This document shows positions 26,941-34,772 of a stretch of 38,546 nt of DNA, piece after piece. The first letter of the stretch is position 1, and each line of letters begins with the position of its first letter. This DNA comes from Sporosarcina sp. NCCP-2222 (lineage in GTDB: Bacteria > Bacillota > Bacilli > Bacillales_A > Planococcaceae): assembly GCF_023168145.1 (NCBI RefSeq), contig NZ_BQYK01000001.1:370666-409211 (forward strand). Direction: 5' to 3'. A program made the position numbers and the translations under genes. The notes under the pieces were generated by a model. That model was given only the letters and a program-made list of their open reading frames with translations, did not search any database and was not told the DNA's origin.

Positions 26941-27624
26941 TTAATAAAAATCACAATGCACAAACCAATCCTGTTTTTCTTGATTGAAGAAAAAATAAAA
27001 ACTGCCGCTGTCGACAATGTTGAAAAGAGCCTTTTCATCCGAACTTATTTGAAAAACAAAAGGGTAACTTACCCCAGGAGAAGTTCCGCCTTGGATAAAA
27101 GAAGGATACCCCCCCAGTTTATGAGTGGGGTAGATATTTTCCACAATATCTTCGTAATACTCAATATCCTCATCTGCTTCAAGCCGAAGTATTTCATTTT
27201 CTATTTCACCAATGCTGTCAGAATCCTCCCAAGCAGGTGTGTCGTTATGTATGAAGGAAGGACTTAATGGAAAAGCCTTTATCTTCTCAGATTGTTTATT
27301 TATCTTTTTCAATCCATCCAGTTCCTTATAACAAGTAATTTTGAAAAAAGGAGATAAATCATCCTCGATCATATGATTAAACACATCAAAATCCATGTAT
27401 ATTGTTATCAACCGATAACTGCTCAACTCTTTCGGCACGAACGGTAAATTGTGCAGACACATTGTAAAAATCGGGTCAAAATTGGAAGGTACCGTCTCCC
27501 CTTCTTTTCCCCATAAAACATTGCCAATCCAGCTTTCCCCTACTTCCTCTGTCGGCCGGAATCCACCTGTTTGAAAGATGACGGCTTGCTTAAACAGAGC
27601 TTTTTTGATTTGCGTGACATTCAA
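26941..27624 (-). CDS. DUF1963 (YwqG-like) protein
   Basis: 227 residues. The C-terminal part has the DUF1963 signature: HKLGGYPSFIQ, then FVFQISSDEKALFNIVDSG and a final FFFNQ...DWFVHCDFY. Cytosolic, function unknown. The start is TTG 27624, six bases after AAGGTG. This choice is supported by a partial duplicate at 28332-28574 in which the same TTG-AAT is conserved while the alternative GTG (27633) is not. It is preceded by a 168-residue gene with a 12-base gap to 27636. Confidence 0.8.
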   Translation of the reverse strand: MNVTQIKKALFKQAVIFQTGGFRPTEEVGESWIGNVLWGKEGETVPSNFDPIFTMCLHNLPFVPKELSSYRLITIYMDFDVFNHMIEDDLSPFFKITCYKELDGLKKINKQSEKIKAFPLSPSFIHNDTPAWEDSDSIGEIENEILRLEADEDIEYYEDIVENIYPTHKLGGYPSFIQGGTSPGVSYPFVFQISSDEKALFNIVDSGSFYFFFNQEKQDWFVHCDFY

Positions 27625-27636
27625 CAGTTTCACCTT

Positions 27637-28143
27637 CTACTCATTTTTCACCTTACATCCACGCCGAAAATCTTCCATTTGTCTCCGCACTACCACTGGG
27701 GGTTTTAGTTGGACATGTTCACCTCTATCATTGCAGGTGAATATTCCTTTGAAAACTTCAGGCATGTCATCGTACTGATTCTCTAGTTGCCCATTAAAAA
27801 CCTTGAAACAATCATAAGGATATTTTTCTAGCAAGTAGGGCATCAAAAAGGCGGAGCGCAAGATTTCATATTCCTCATAATTATAGGGTGTACTCTCAGG
27901 GCGCTTTTTTAAAATTTCCAACATCTTTTTCATTAAAACGGCAACTTCTTCTTCGCTTGCAAAGGCGGCATATCCTCTAATGGCGGTAAGTCGCATATCC
28001 AGATAGCGTTCTTTTTTAAATGCTTTTAAAAAGAAGTCCTTTCCGTCTTCTGGTAGTTCAAACACGAATTGCTTTAATAAGGCGTTTCGTTTGGCAATAT
28101 CTTTTGTCTTAAAATATATTTCCGTTGTGCTTAATTCGACCAT
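27637..28143 (-). CDS. Uncharacterised helical protein
   Basis: 168 residues, mostly helical; the segment RYLDMRLTAIRGYAAFASEE followed by VAVLMKKMLEILKKR looks like a HEAT/ARM-type pair (inference). ATG 28143 lies seven bases after GGAGGT; a longer frame to 28182 would include that site. It is co-directional with and probably co-transcribed with the DUF1963 gene. Family not recognised. Confidence 0.65.
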   Translation of the reverse strand: MVELSTTEIYFKTKDIAKRNALLKQFVFELPEDGKDFFLKAFKKERYLDMRLTAIRGYAAFASEEEVAVLMKKMLEILKKRPESTPYNYEEYEILRSAFLMPYLLEKYPYDCFKVFNGQLENQYDDMPEVFKGIFTCNDRGEHVQLKPPVVVRRQMEDFRRGCKVKNE

Positions 28144-28331
28144 ATACCGTACCTCCATTCTTAAGCTATTATAAAGTGACAATGTTATAAAGAACTACTA
28201 TGATACTGGACTACGACGAAAAGCGTCGTTCTCCCCCAGGTCAGTTTTTAGAAAAACCGTCTTAGCCCTTTGAGTTGAGTAGTTAATAGTTTTTTCTATC
28301 TAGCTGGCATCTATGAGAAGCTGTACATACG

Positions 28332-28574
28332 TTACCACTTATACTCGGGCTGTTCCAAAGTAGTAGGATCCGGATTGCTGAGCACCCATTGCACAGCAAG
28401 TTCATATAATCTCGCAGGTTCATCATTGCCTTTACCGTTGTGAAGTTCTTTTGTTAATGCGACTGAAGTGCAGCTGGATGTGCGTACCAATGCAGAAGTA
28501 TTGTTTCAAAATCCCCATGTTTGAAAGATGGTAGCCTGTTTAAAATAATGCTTTTTTATTTGCAGGGCATTCAA
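28332..28574 (-). pseudogene. Broken gene: duplicated DUF1963 5' end joined to an unrelated C-terminal fragment
   Basis: A TTG at 28574 with GGAGATG upstream starts 22 codons that copy the start of the intact DUF1963 gene 950 bases away: NALQIKKHYFKQATIFQT against NVTQIKKALFKQAVIFQT. After WGF comes TGA (28506-28508). The same frame then continues for 57 codons of different, protein-like sequence (ALTKELHNGKGNDEPARLYE, VLSNPDPTTLEQPEYKW) to a TAA at 28332. It is a recombination product or a decayed paralogue; the second part is not DUF1963. The rest of 28144-28685 holds nothing else I can support. Confidence 0.65.
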
Positions 28575-28685
28575 GTTTTCATCTCCTAATTTGTTGGTCT
28601 CCATAAAACAAAGCAATCAGGTCTTGTACAACAATCAATTTATCGAATTAAGGTCTTGGAAACTTTCATATTTAACCATCTTTAT

Positions 28686-29120
28686 CTATGTAGTAATTTC
28701 TCCAGTAATCCAACCTTTAATAAATTCTTCTAATGATGAAGCAACCCACATTCTGCTATCATCTTCGTGATTCCACACATATATATCCTCTGCTTGAATA
28801 TTTCCATTCACCAACTTATATCCAAATAAGTCACCACAGCCGCTATCCGAAAAAAATAACAAGTTGTCAAATGGCTTATACAAGTCTTCATTATCACCTA
28901 AACCTCTAAAAAACAAATTATCCCGTACAATTTGTGCAGTTGACCATATTAAAGGACAGCCAAAACAGTCAAAAACTCCATTCGTTTCACTCAGTAATGT
29001 AAACAACTTTTGTGGAGCATTCACATTTAGTTCCTCTGAAATGCGAATTATTTCAGCATTAGTTGCTGGGGGCTGGAAGAAGTATTCTTTTGACACCGAG
29101 CATATATAGTCCTTCCACAT
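28686..29120 (-). CDS. SMI1/KNR4 (SUKH) family protein, YobK-like
   Basis: 144 residues, a complete SUKH domain: ISEELNVNAPQKLFTLLSET, NGVFDCFGCPLIWSTAQIV, FDNLLFFSDSGCGDLFGY and DIYVWNHEDDSRMWVASSLE. It closely resembles Bacillus YobK, the antidote to the LXG nuclease toxin YobL; no such toxin is present here. Cytosolic. The ATG at 29120 begins three bases after the stop of the upstream lipoprotein gene, so the two are coupled. Confidence 0.85.
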   Translation of the reverse strand: MWKDYICSVSKEYFFQPPATNAEIIRISEELNVNAPQKLFTLLSETNGVFDCFGCPLIWSTAQIVRDNLFFRGLGDNEDLYKPFDNLLFFSDSGCGDLFGYKLVNGNIQAEDIYVWNHEDDSRMWVASSLEEFIKGWITGEITT

Positions 29121-29123
29121 CAG

Positions 29124-29525
29124 TTAACACCATCCTTCCAAACTATAATAAACATCATCCCTTCCCCATCGCCTTAAGAGGAAATGATGAACATATTCAT
29201 CTAAGGACATTTCATATTTCGTTTCTGCTTCATCACTTCCCCATAAATACTTTGTATCACTTATTTCACTAATCTCCTTTTTTGATAAGTTAACATACTG
29301 CCCCCCATATCCATCGGGATAACCAAAATCTGTATAGAACGCTAAGGTAACTCCGTGTTCCGGATCAACCTTCTCATCTATTTTTCCATAGTTCGACTCC
29401 TTCAATAGTGAAAATATTTCATCCGACAATGCTAATAAGTCTTTTTCAGTTTCTTTTTCTGAACTATCTTTTTCTGCTGCTGAAGTAACCTGTTGCCTTT
29501 CGCCTTCATTACAGCCATACAGCAA
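29124..29525 (-). CDS. Small acidic lipoprotein with disrupted leader
   Basis: 133 codons from a TTG at 29525. The lipobox LLYGC sits right at the start, so this start leaves no signal peptide. Upstream the frame is open to a TGA near 29564 without a start codon, though AGGAGG lies about 13 bases before the TTG. A proper start (ATG 29578 with GAGG upstream) is in another frame and would join it if one A were added to the A-run at 29552-29555. Either a frameshift or a sequencing error. The mature part is acidic with YTDFGYPDGYGGQYVNLS; family not recognised. Confidence 0.5.
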   Translation of the reverse strand: MLYGCNEGERQQVTSAAEKDSSEKETEKDLLALSDEIFSLLKESNYGKIDEKVDPEHGVTLAFYTDFGYPDGYGGQYVNLSKKEISEISDTKYLWGSDEAETKYEMSLDEYVHHFLLRRWGRDDVYYSLEGWC

Positions 29526-29581
29526 TAGTGATCGAAATCCTCCTGTTAACCTTTTATTCGAACTTCATGATAAATCATTTG

Positions 29582-29610
29582 TTTACCTCACAATTTATCT
29601 AATTTATACT
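29582..29610 (+). promoter_or_regulatory. Probable sigma-A promoter of the YkvA-like gene
   Basis: -35 TTTACC (29582-29587), 17-base spacer, -10 TATACT (29605-29610), 22 bases before the ATG at 29633. Confidence 0.55.
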
Positions 29611-29632
29611 AATTAAATTAGGGAGGATAACA

Positions 29633-30028
29633 ATGGATACGATAAATAAACTTAAAAACTTTGCACGAAAACTAAAAAGTAATTTATTCGTTCTATATCT
29701 ATCTTACAAGGATTCTCGAACTCCTTTGTTCGCCAAGATATTCGCAATATGTGTTGTAGCCTATGCTTTCAGTCCAATTGATTTAATCCCAGATTTTATA
29801 CCTGTTTTAGGATATCTTGATGACCTAATTATTGTCCCTCTAGGTATATCATTGGCTCTTAAATTAATCCCATCCCAAGTAATAGAAGAAAATAGAGTTA
29901 GAGCTGAAGAAATTAAAGAAGACGGTAAACCAAAAAATTGGTTTGTTGGTGCTCTTTTTATCTTTGTCTGGATCTTAATTGCTTTATGGGTTGGAAAACT
30001 ATTATATAGCTGGTTCTATCAGAGCTAA
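29633..30028 (+). CDS. YkvA-like DUF1232 membrane protein
   Basis: 131 residues. The DUF1232 core is plain: FAKIFAICVVAYAFSPIDLI then PDFIPVLGYLDDLIIVPLG (about 33-72). A second membrane segment lies at about 103-125. Function unknown, though the family is widespread. The ATG at 29633 follows GGGAGG by six bases. It is the only plus-strand gene in this part, divergent from the lipoprotein-SUKH pair. Confidence 0.88.
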   Translation: MDTINKLKNFARKLKSNLFVLYLSYKDSRTPLFAKIFAICVVAYAFSPIDLIPDFIPVLGYLDDLIIVPLGISLALKLIPSQVIEENRVRAEEIKEDGKPKNWFVGALFIFVWILIALWVGKLLYSWFYQS

Positions 30029-30142
30029 TACATAAAGAGCTATGTTGAAACCAACCCGCCATGTTTCAGAACATTGTGAGCCAGCTAAAAGCTCAATGTT
30101 CTTCGCATAAAGCAGCCGTTAGTTGAATAACTATTTTCTTTC

Positions 30143-30580
30143 TTAAAGTTCTTTTCCAGTGATTATATTAAATAAATCTTCTGATTCCTTTACTGGCAGT
30201 TTGATATATTTTGCCTGCCCCTCAGCAATTATCTCTAATCTATCCCTATTTGGTGTCACCCATATTGCATAGTTAATCGAACCTAAGGTAAAACGATATT
30301 CAGGAGGAAGTGCCATATCCACCTCAATGTGTTCTTTCCATTCAGCGTTTTCAAATATCTCGACAACGGTCTCTATTTCATCCGATGTAACAACTTCTTT
30401 TAGACTTTTATACCCTTCACTTTGGCGCTCTTCTACTGTAAACGGTCTTATTTTAATTTGTTCAGTTTGTTGTGTCTCTGCTTTTGAAGCTTTTATTCTT
30501 TCTTCTTGATGACAGCCAACTAATACACAAAGCAATACCATAAATAATGTAAAAGCAACTATCCTTTTTATACATAACAC
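30143..30580 (-). CDS. Small lipoprotein, start uncertain
   Basis: 145 codons from a GTG at 30580. Residues 5-22 form a lipoprotein signal peptide ending in the lipobox VLVGC (Cys23), followed by a charged linker and a beta-rich domain (YRFTLGSINYAIWVT). The AAGGGG sits directly on the GTG. An ATG four bases further (out of frame) would give a normal leader if the five-A run before AGGATAG were one base shorter, so a frameshift is possible here too. Exported to the outer face of the membrane; function unknown. Confidence 0.6.
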   Translation of the reverse strand: MLCIKRIVAFTLFMVLLCVLVGCHQEERIKASKAETQQTEQIKIRPFTVEERQSEGYKSLKEVVTSDEIETVVEIFENAEWKEHIEVDMALPPEYRFTLGSINYAIWVTPNRDRLEIIAEGQAKYIKLPVKESEDLFNIITGKEL

Positions 30581-30611
30581 CCCTTATAATTAGACGTTAC
30601 TTTTAAGAGAA

Positions 30612-30668
30612 AGGCTCATTTCCTAATTCAACTAACCTGCCCTGTTAATTGAATAAGAAAAAAGAGCC
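30612..30668. repeat. Nested inverted repeat (intergenic, terminator or MITE-like)
   Basis: Outer arms GGCTC (30612-30616) / GAGCC (30664-30668) enclose TTCAACTAAC (about 30627-30636) / GTTAATTGAA (30644-30653). Similar words (GTTAGTTGAATAA) occur at about 30117-30129, and I recall such elements as dispersed repeats in Bacillales. It may serve as terminator of the 30759 gene. Confidence 0.45.
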
Positions 30669-30758
30669 GTCTAAGCAGCTCAATCATCTTCAAGAAAGTA
30701 ACCGTTACTTTAATAGCATTTTCTCTTTACTAGTAAGTTGTGCAATAAACGAACCGTT

Positions 30759-31175
30759 TTATCGACCTACAATAAACTTACCAATAATAGTCTCTCCATC
30801 AACGTCATACAAAGGAATTTCTCTTGGTTTAGTTTCTTTTGTGAGTCTTACGGCTTCTGCAGGAGTTCTAGGCTGAGGACCTTCCAAATCTACTTTTTTA
30901 ACATAACCTATTTTTCCGTTTTCACCTAATGCCGACAGTAAATCAGGTTCTCCGAGAGCAATCGTCGCGTCTCCCATATTAGGACCATAAGTTTGCCCAT
31001 TATCATTTATTGGATAGCGGCCATTTTCTAAAATACTATCCCGGGTCGGTATAAAGACTTCCTTCTTTATTTCACTACTATTTTTATCATCTGCCTTTGG
31101 GGATGTTTCTTTTTGTGAACAGCCAACTAACAAGAATAACGTAATTATTGCCGAGACAAATATATTCTTACTCAT
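30759..31175 (-). CDS. Lipoprotein with M56/BlaR1-associated C-terminal motif
   Basis: 138 residues: signal peptide with lipobox LLVGC (Cys at about 19), a short Ser/Lys linker, then a domain with YPINDNGQTYGPNMGD, EPDLLSALGENGKIGYV and PRTPAEAVRLT. That domain is common at the ends of exported Bacillales proteins, including some M56-type peptidases, and has no proven role. I start at ATG 31175 with GGGGGGAG before it; an ATG at 31193 lacks a ribosome binding site. Confidence 0.75.
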   Translation of the reverse strand: MSKNIFVSAIITLFLLVGCSQKETSPKADDKNSSEIKKEVFIPTRDSILENGRYPINDNGQTYGPNMGDATIALGEPDLLSALGENGKIGYVKKVDLEGPQPRTPAEAVRLTKETKPREIPLYDVDGETIIGKFIVGR

Positions 31176-31579
31176 TTTCTCCCCCCTCATCATTGGAAGA
31201 CCTTCCAGTTAAACTAAACTGCTGCAGGCTTAATTTTTTCATTTTGGCAAAATAATAATGGCAATTGACTCTAATAGAGGAAAAGAGTAAGCAAGGTAAG
31301 AAAACGGATTATAGATTACCTTAACCATCCCTAGATTAGAGAACGTCGTCTAATACTTAGAGGGTGAATACTTGAATCTAGCAGAATTTATCTGCCATTT
31401 CTATCCCCTGGTTGAATAACTCTAGCGCAATAAAATTGCAGAAACGAAACGTAGTGGTCGATACTTAGCTTAGGTATTGCAAGAAATTAGGCTAATCAAA
31501 GCTATCGAAAGGAACAATCAAAATTCAGAAATAAGTTTTCTCGTAGATGGCAGATCCCAAGGTAGTTCTCCATACAAAA
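31176..31579. other. Intergenic region, no gene seen
   Basis: About 400 bases. I see no open frame with a ribosome binding site and no clear hairpin. It presumably contains the promoter of the lipoprotein gene at its left end. Confidence 0.4.
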
Positions 31580-31864
31580 TCACGACCACCGTGAGAATAT
31601 TTCAATTTCATAATGTCTCAAGTCATCCTTAAACAAATTTTCTTTTAAATACTTTTCAACTTCGGGTATATCATTTTTATCGTAAACATCTATCGATATA
31701 ACAGGATCTGTAATACCAATTTGAGTACTTTGTATTTCAAATTTTTCAGATAAAGAATTGACAACCCGTGTTGTACTGTATGGCTCTTTTTGCATGTACC
31801 AAAAGATGATCGCTAGTACAATTACACTTGATAAAATTAAAACTCCAGGTTTACTTTTAATCAT
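31580..31864 (-). CDS. Small single-pass membrane protein
   Basis: 94 residues: one N-terminal membrane helix (about 6-24) followed by a charged outer domain with an alpha/beta pattern. Family not recognised. ATG 31864 has GGAGGGG six bases upstream, so translation is likely. Confidence 0.6.
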   Translation of the reverse strand: MIKSKPGVLILSSVIVLAIIFWYMQKEPYSTTRVVNSLSEKFEIQSTQIGITDPVISIDVYDKNDIPEVEKYLKENLFKDDLRHYEIEIFSRWS

Positions 31865-32094
31865 TCTTTCCCCTCCATTAGTTTTTTATCTCTCGTAAAT
31901 TTCATCGTTCACAGATCCAATTCTCTTCACAAAAACTGATTTACAATTACACACAGAATAACAGATATATCCATATGTTTCATTAGTTTACGGATAAATG
32001 CTCATTCCGACAAGATATTTCACCAATTGTGAAGAGGAATGTATAGTAAAAAATTCCTACGAATATTTTATTCACCCTATAGGTTACAGGAAAC

Positions 32095-32168
32095 GTTCCA
32101 GGAGGGATTCCAACCACGGACCGTATGCTTAGAAGACGTATGCTATATCCATCAGAGCTAAGGATACA
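32095..32168 (-). pseudogene. Degenerate tRNA-Arg(UCU) copy
   Basis: Aligns without gaps over all 74 bases to the intact tRNA-Arg at 35954-36027 with 57 identities. The anticodon loop CTTCTAA is unchanged, but the T-loop TTCGAAT has become TTGGAAT and the acceptor stem no longer pairs. One anticodon-stem pair has changed on both sides (C-G to T-A). It has no promoter like the intact copy. No gene is seen elsewhere in 31865-32341. Confidence 0.75.
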
Positions 32169-32341
32169 TTAATCATTTCTTAGATTTCGGGGATATGATC
32201 GAATTCATTTATAAGATTGAAAGTCTTTTTGAACTAATTCTAACAAAAGAAGTACCTTCTGTAGATTAGTTGAAGGTAGGAAAAACTTTTTTGAACGAAA
32301 AGAAGAAAGGCTGCGTCTAATTAAGGAAGGAGGCGATAAGG

Positions 32342-32842
32342 ATGGAAGTTGACATCGTGCAGCGTGCTATTAGTGGGAATCATCAAGCGATACTTTCACT
32401 GATTGAAATGGATGAAGAGATTTTATATCGCATGGCTTTTACATATATGAAAAATGAACAAGACACTTTAGACGTAATGCAGGAGTTAATTTACAAGGCA
32501 CTAAAAAAAATGCATACCGTTAAAAAGCAGGAATATGCCAGAACATGGCTCGTCCGAGTGTTAATCAATTGTTGTAAAGACCATTTAAGGAAACGACAAC
32601 CAACCGTTCCAATTGAAGAACATCACCTATCTGGATGGGTCATCTATTCTGATTTGGAGCGACTACTGGAACAATTATCTTTGTCGGAGCAACAACTCGT
32701 CTATATGAAATATTTTCAACAACTAAAAAACAAAGAAATTGCAGAACTTAATCAAATTCCGGAAGGCACGGTAAAGTCTAAGCTTCACCACATATTAAAG
32801 AAGCTAAGAAATTCCGCCGGAGAAAAGGAGGACTGGCTATGA
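32342..32842 (+). CDS. ECF-type RNA polymerase sigma factor
   Basis: 166 residues: sigma region 2 at about 10-85 (YRMAFTYMKNEQDTLDVMQE, ARTWLVRVLINCCKDHLRK) and region 4 at about 105-160 (LSEQQLVYMKYFQQLKNKEI, IPEGTVKSKLHHIL). It directs RNA polymerase to a stress-type promoter set. The ATG follows GGAGGCGATAAGG. The stop overlaps the start of the anti-sigma gene by four bases (ATGA), the usual coupling that keeps the two proteins in balance. Confidence 0.9.
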   Translation: MEVDIVQRAISGNHQAILSLIEMDEEILYRMAFTYMKNEQDTLDVMQELIYKALKKMHTVKKQEYARTWLVRVLINCCKDHLRKRQPTVPIEEHHLSGWVIYSDLERLLEQLSLSEQQLVYMKYFQQLKNKEIAELNQIPEGTVKSKLHHILKKLRNSAGEKEDWL

Positions 32843-34098
32843 GTAAACTACCACCGATTGCCGTTCCAAAGGAGAAACTTCAACAAATTCGAATAGATAC
32901 CTTACGTAAAGTTCAGCGAGAAAAAAGAACAAAGAAGCGTATTGTACCTGTGGCACTAGTTGCTTTGTTTTGCATAACTATTCTATTTTCAATTCGTGTT
33001 TCTCCTACTTTTGCTGGTTATATTGCAAAAATACCTGGTTTTAATGCACTTGTATCTGCGGTTAGAACCGATGCTGGGATAGAAGACATTGTAGACAATC
33101 AATACTTTGAAGAGATCAATGTAACGGAGTCTGAAAAGGGCCTATCGTTAACATTGCAAGGCGTGATTGCTGATCATTCGGGCTTTGTACTCTTTTATGA
33201 TGCCGATGCTTTATTTGATATGTCGAATTTATACTTAAATGACGTTCAATTGTTCCAGGGAGACGTTGAAATACCAGGTCCGCGTTTTACCAGTCATTCA
33301 GATAATCAACAATACATTTCTTCTTTAGTAGAATATAGCTTTTCAGAGCCAATCGTTTATACTACGAAGGAATTTAAGGCCGTTTTTCATTTTGAGGATG
33401 TAGATAAGGGGAATATTGAAATAACGATACCATTTACATTACAAAACGAAATCGCTCTAGAAAAAGTGATTGCTGTGAATCGTATTGTAGATATAGACGG
33501 TCAGAAATTTACAATAACACAAATTCGACGATCTCCATTAAAAACGGCCATAGATATTGAATTAGATGAAGCGAATACAATGCAAATATTAGCTTTTGAT
33601 GATATTGCAGTCATGACGGATAGTGGTGAGCGAAGATATAGTATCGTAAATGGAATTGCAAAACACGGTGATATCCGTGACGGTAAAATTACGCTCAATG
33701 TGCAAAGTAATTATTTTCACGAGACAGATTCCCTCACCATTAATATTGGGGCTGTTCAAGCAGTTCCAAAGGGCGAGGATTTTATAGAAGTCGATTTTGG
33801 CACAAAAGAAGTACTCACGAAACCTGATTATTTCGATTGGGAAATTTCCGTAGAACAGCAAGAAATAGCAGTTGCTGTAAGAAAAGGGGAGAATGGACGC
33901 AAATTTTTAAGGTTATATAATGCTGTAAAGGAAGATGGTACGCCGTTAAAAATTACAGAGATGAAAATTTCAAGAGATGAGCAGTACGAAATTGAGACGA
34001 CGAAATTTCAAGATTATGATGGAACAGCAAAAATATACTTTGACTATTACTTCAATCCGATTGGAGAAAACATCGAACTGGATATTCCATTGCAATAA
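32839..34098 (+). CDS. DUF4179 membrane-anchored anti-sigma factor
   Basis: 419 residues: cytoplasmic basic N-terminus (about 1-33), one membrane helix (about 35-53), then the TFAGYIAKIPGFNALVSAVR segment typical of DUF4179 and a large beta-rich outer domain. It would hold the ECF sigma factor at the membrane until an envelope signal is sensed. The four-base overlap with the sigma gene supports the pairing. Confidence 0.85.
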   Translation: MSKLPPIAVPKEKLQQIRIDTLRKVQREKRTKKRIVPVALVALFCITILFSIRVSPTFAGYIAKIPGFNALVSAVRTDAGIEDIVDNQYFEEINVTESEKGLSLTLQGVIADHSGFVLFYDADALFDMSNLYLNDVQLFQGDVEIPGPRFTSHSDNQQYISSLVEYSFSEPIVYTTKEFKAVFHFEDVDKGNIEITIPFTLQNEIALEKVIAVNRIVDIDGQKFTITQIRRSPLKTAIDIELDEANTMQILAFDDIAVMTDSGERRYSIVNGIAKHGDIRDGKITLNVQSNYFHETDSLTINIGAVQAVPKGEDFIEVDFGTKEVLTKPDYFDWEISVEQQEIAVAVRKGENGRKFLRLYNAVKEDGTPLKITEMKISRDEQYEIETTKFQDYDGTAKIYFDYYFNPIGENIELDIPLQ

Positions 34099-34185
34099 AA
34101 GTGATATTTAGTAAGACGTTGGCAATAGCATGTAAAGAATGTAAAGAAATATACTTATTCCATTGGGGTTTACTTTAATAAATAC

Positions 34186-34219
34186 AGGACTTGTGTTAAT
34201 GGATGCAGGTCCTTTTGTT
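34186..34219 (+). terminator. Terminator of the sigma/anti-sigma operon
   Basis: 8-bp stem AGGACTTG (34186-34193) / CAGGTCCT (34206-34213), one G-U pair, followed by TTTTGTT. About 90 bases after the anti-sigma stop. The rest of 34220-34680 is AT-rich with no gene that I can support. Confidence 0.65.
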
Positions 34220-34682
34220 ATGTTATGCTCTCACAATGGCCAATTCAATGGCTGTTTTATCTCACCCTATTCTTGCATTATAAGCTCCAGAAAACGTTAG
34301 TTAGAAAGACAAAAAAACGACTATGTCCTATTGATGATCATTCCTAAATTTTAATGTTGTACTTGTCATATTAATTATAAATAAAGTTATATACATACAC
34401 CTGAACACCCAATTGAAACCAAAATACACATCACACGTTATTAATATTAATAAAACAAAAACATGGAAACATAATAGCGTTTTGTATTCATTCGTACTTC
34501 ACTCCTTAATCTGATGTTAATAAATTTAACACTTAACTAAGCCCTATCCGATCAAGGACCCGTTGACTAAACTCAGGTAGTGTTTTGTTGGTGGATCGGT
34601 TCAAAGTAAGTAGTTTATTTATCAAACGTGCCACTTGACACCCTCATTATAGTACATTTATTACGATTATTATTTAGTATTT

Positions 34683-34713
34683 AAAATGCCCTATCCATTA
34701 AATGACAGGGCAA
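34683..34713 (-). terminator. Terminator of the M23 peptidase gene
   Basis: TGCCCT (34687-34692) / AGGGCA (34707-34712) with inner pairing, followed on the minus strand by TTTTAAATAC. About 60 bases past the stop at 34773. Confidence 0.6.
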
Positions 34714-34772
34714 GTCTGCAAAAATATATTTAAAAAGTAACGTTTAATAGACCCGTTCATAGGATAGGTAGA

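Noticed and set aside
34548..34600. CCGATC / GATCGG inverted words about 50 bases apart
   Set aside because: Six-base arms at this distance are expected by chance; no IS-like gene or target duplication.
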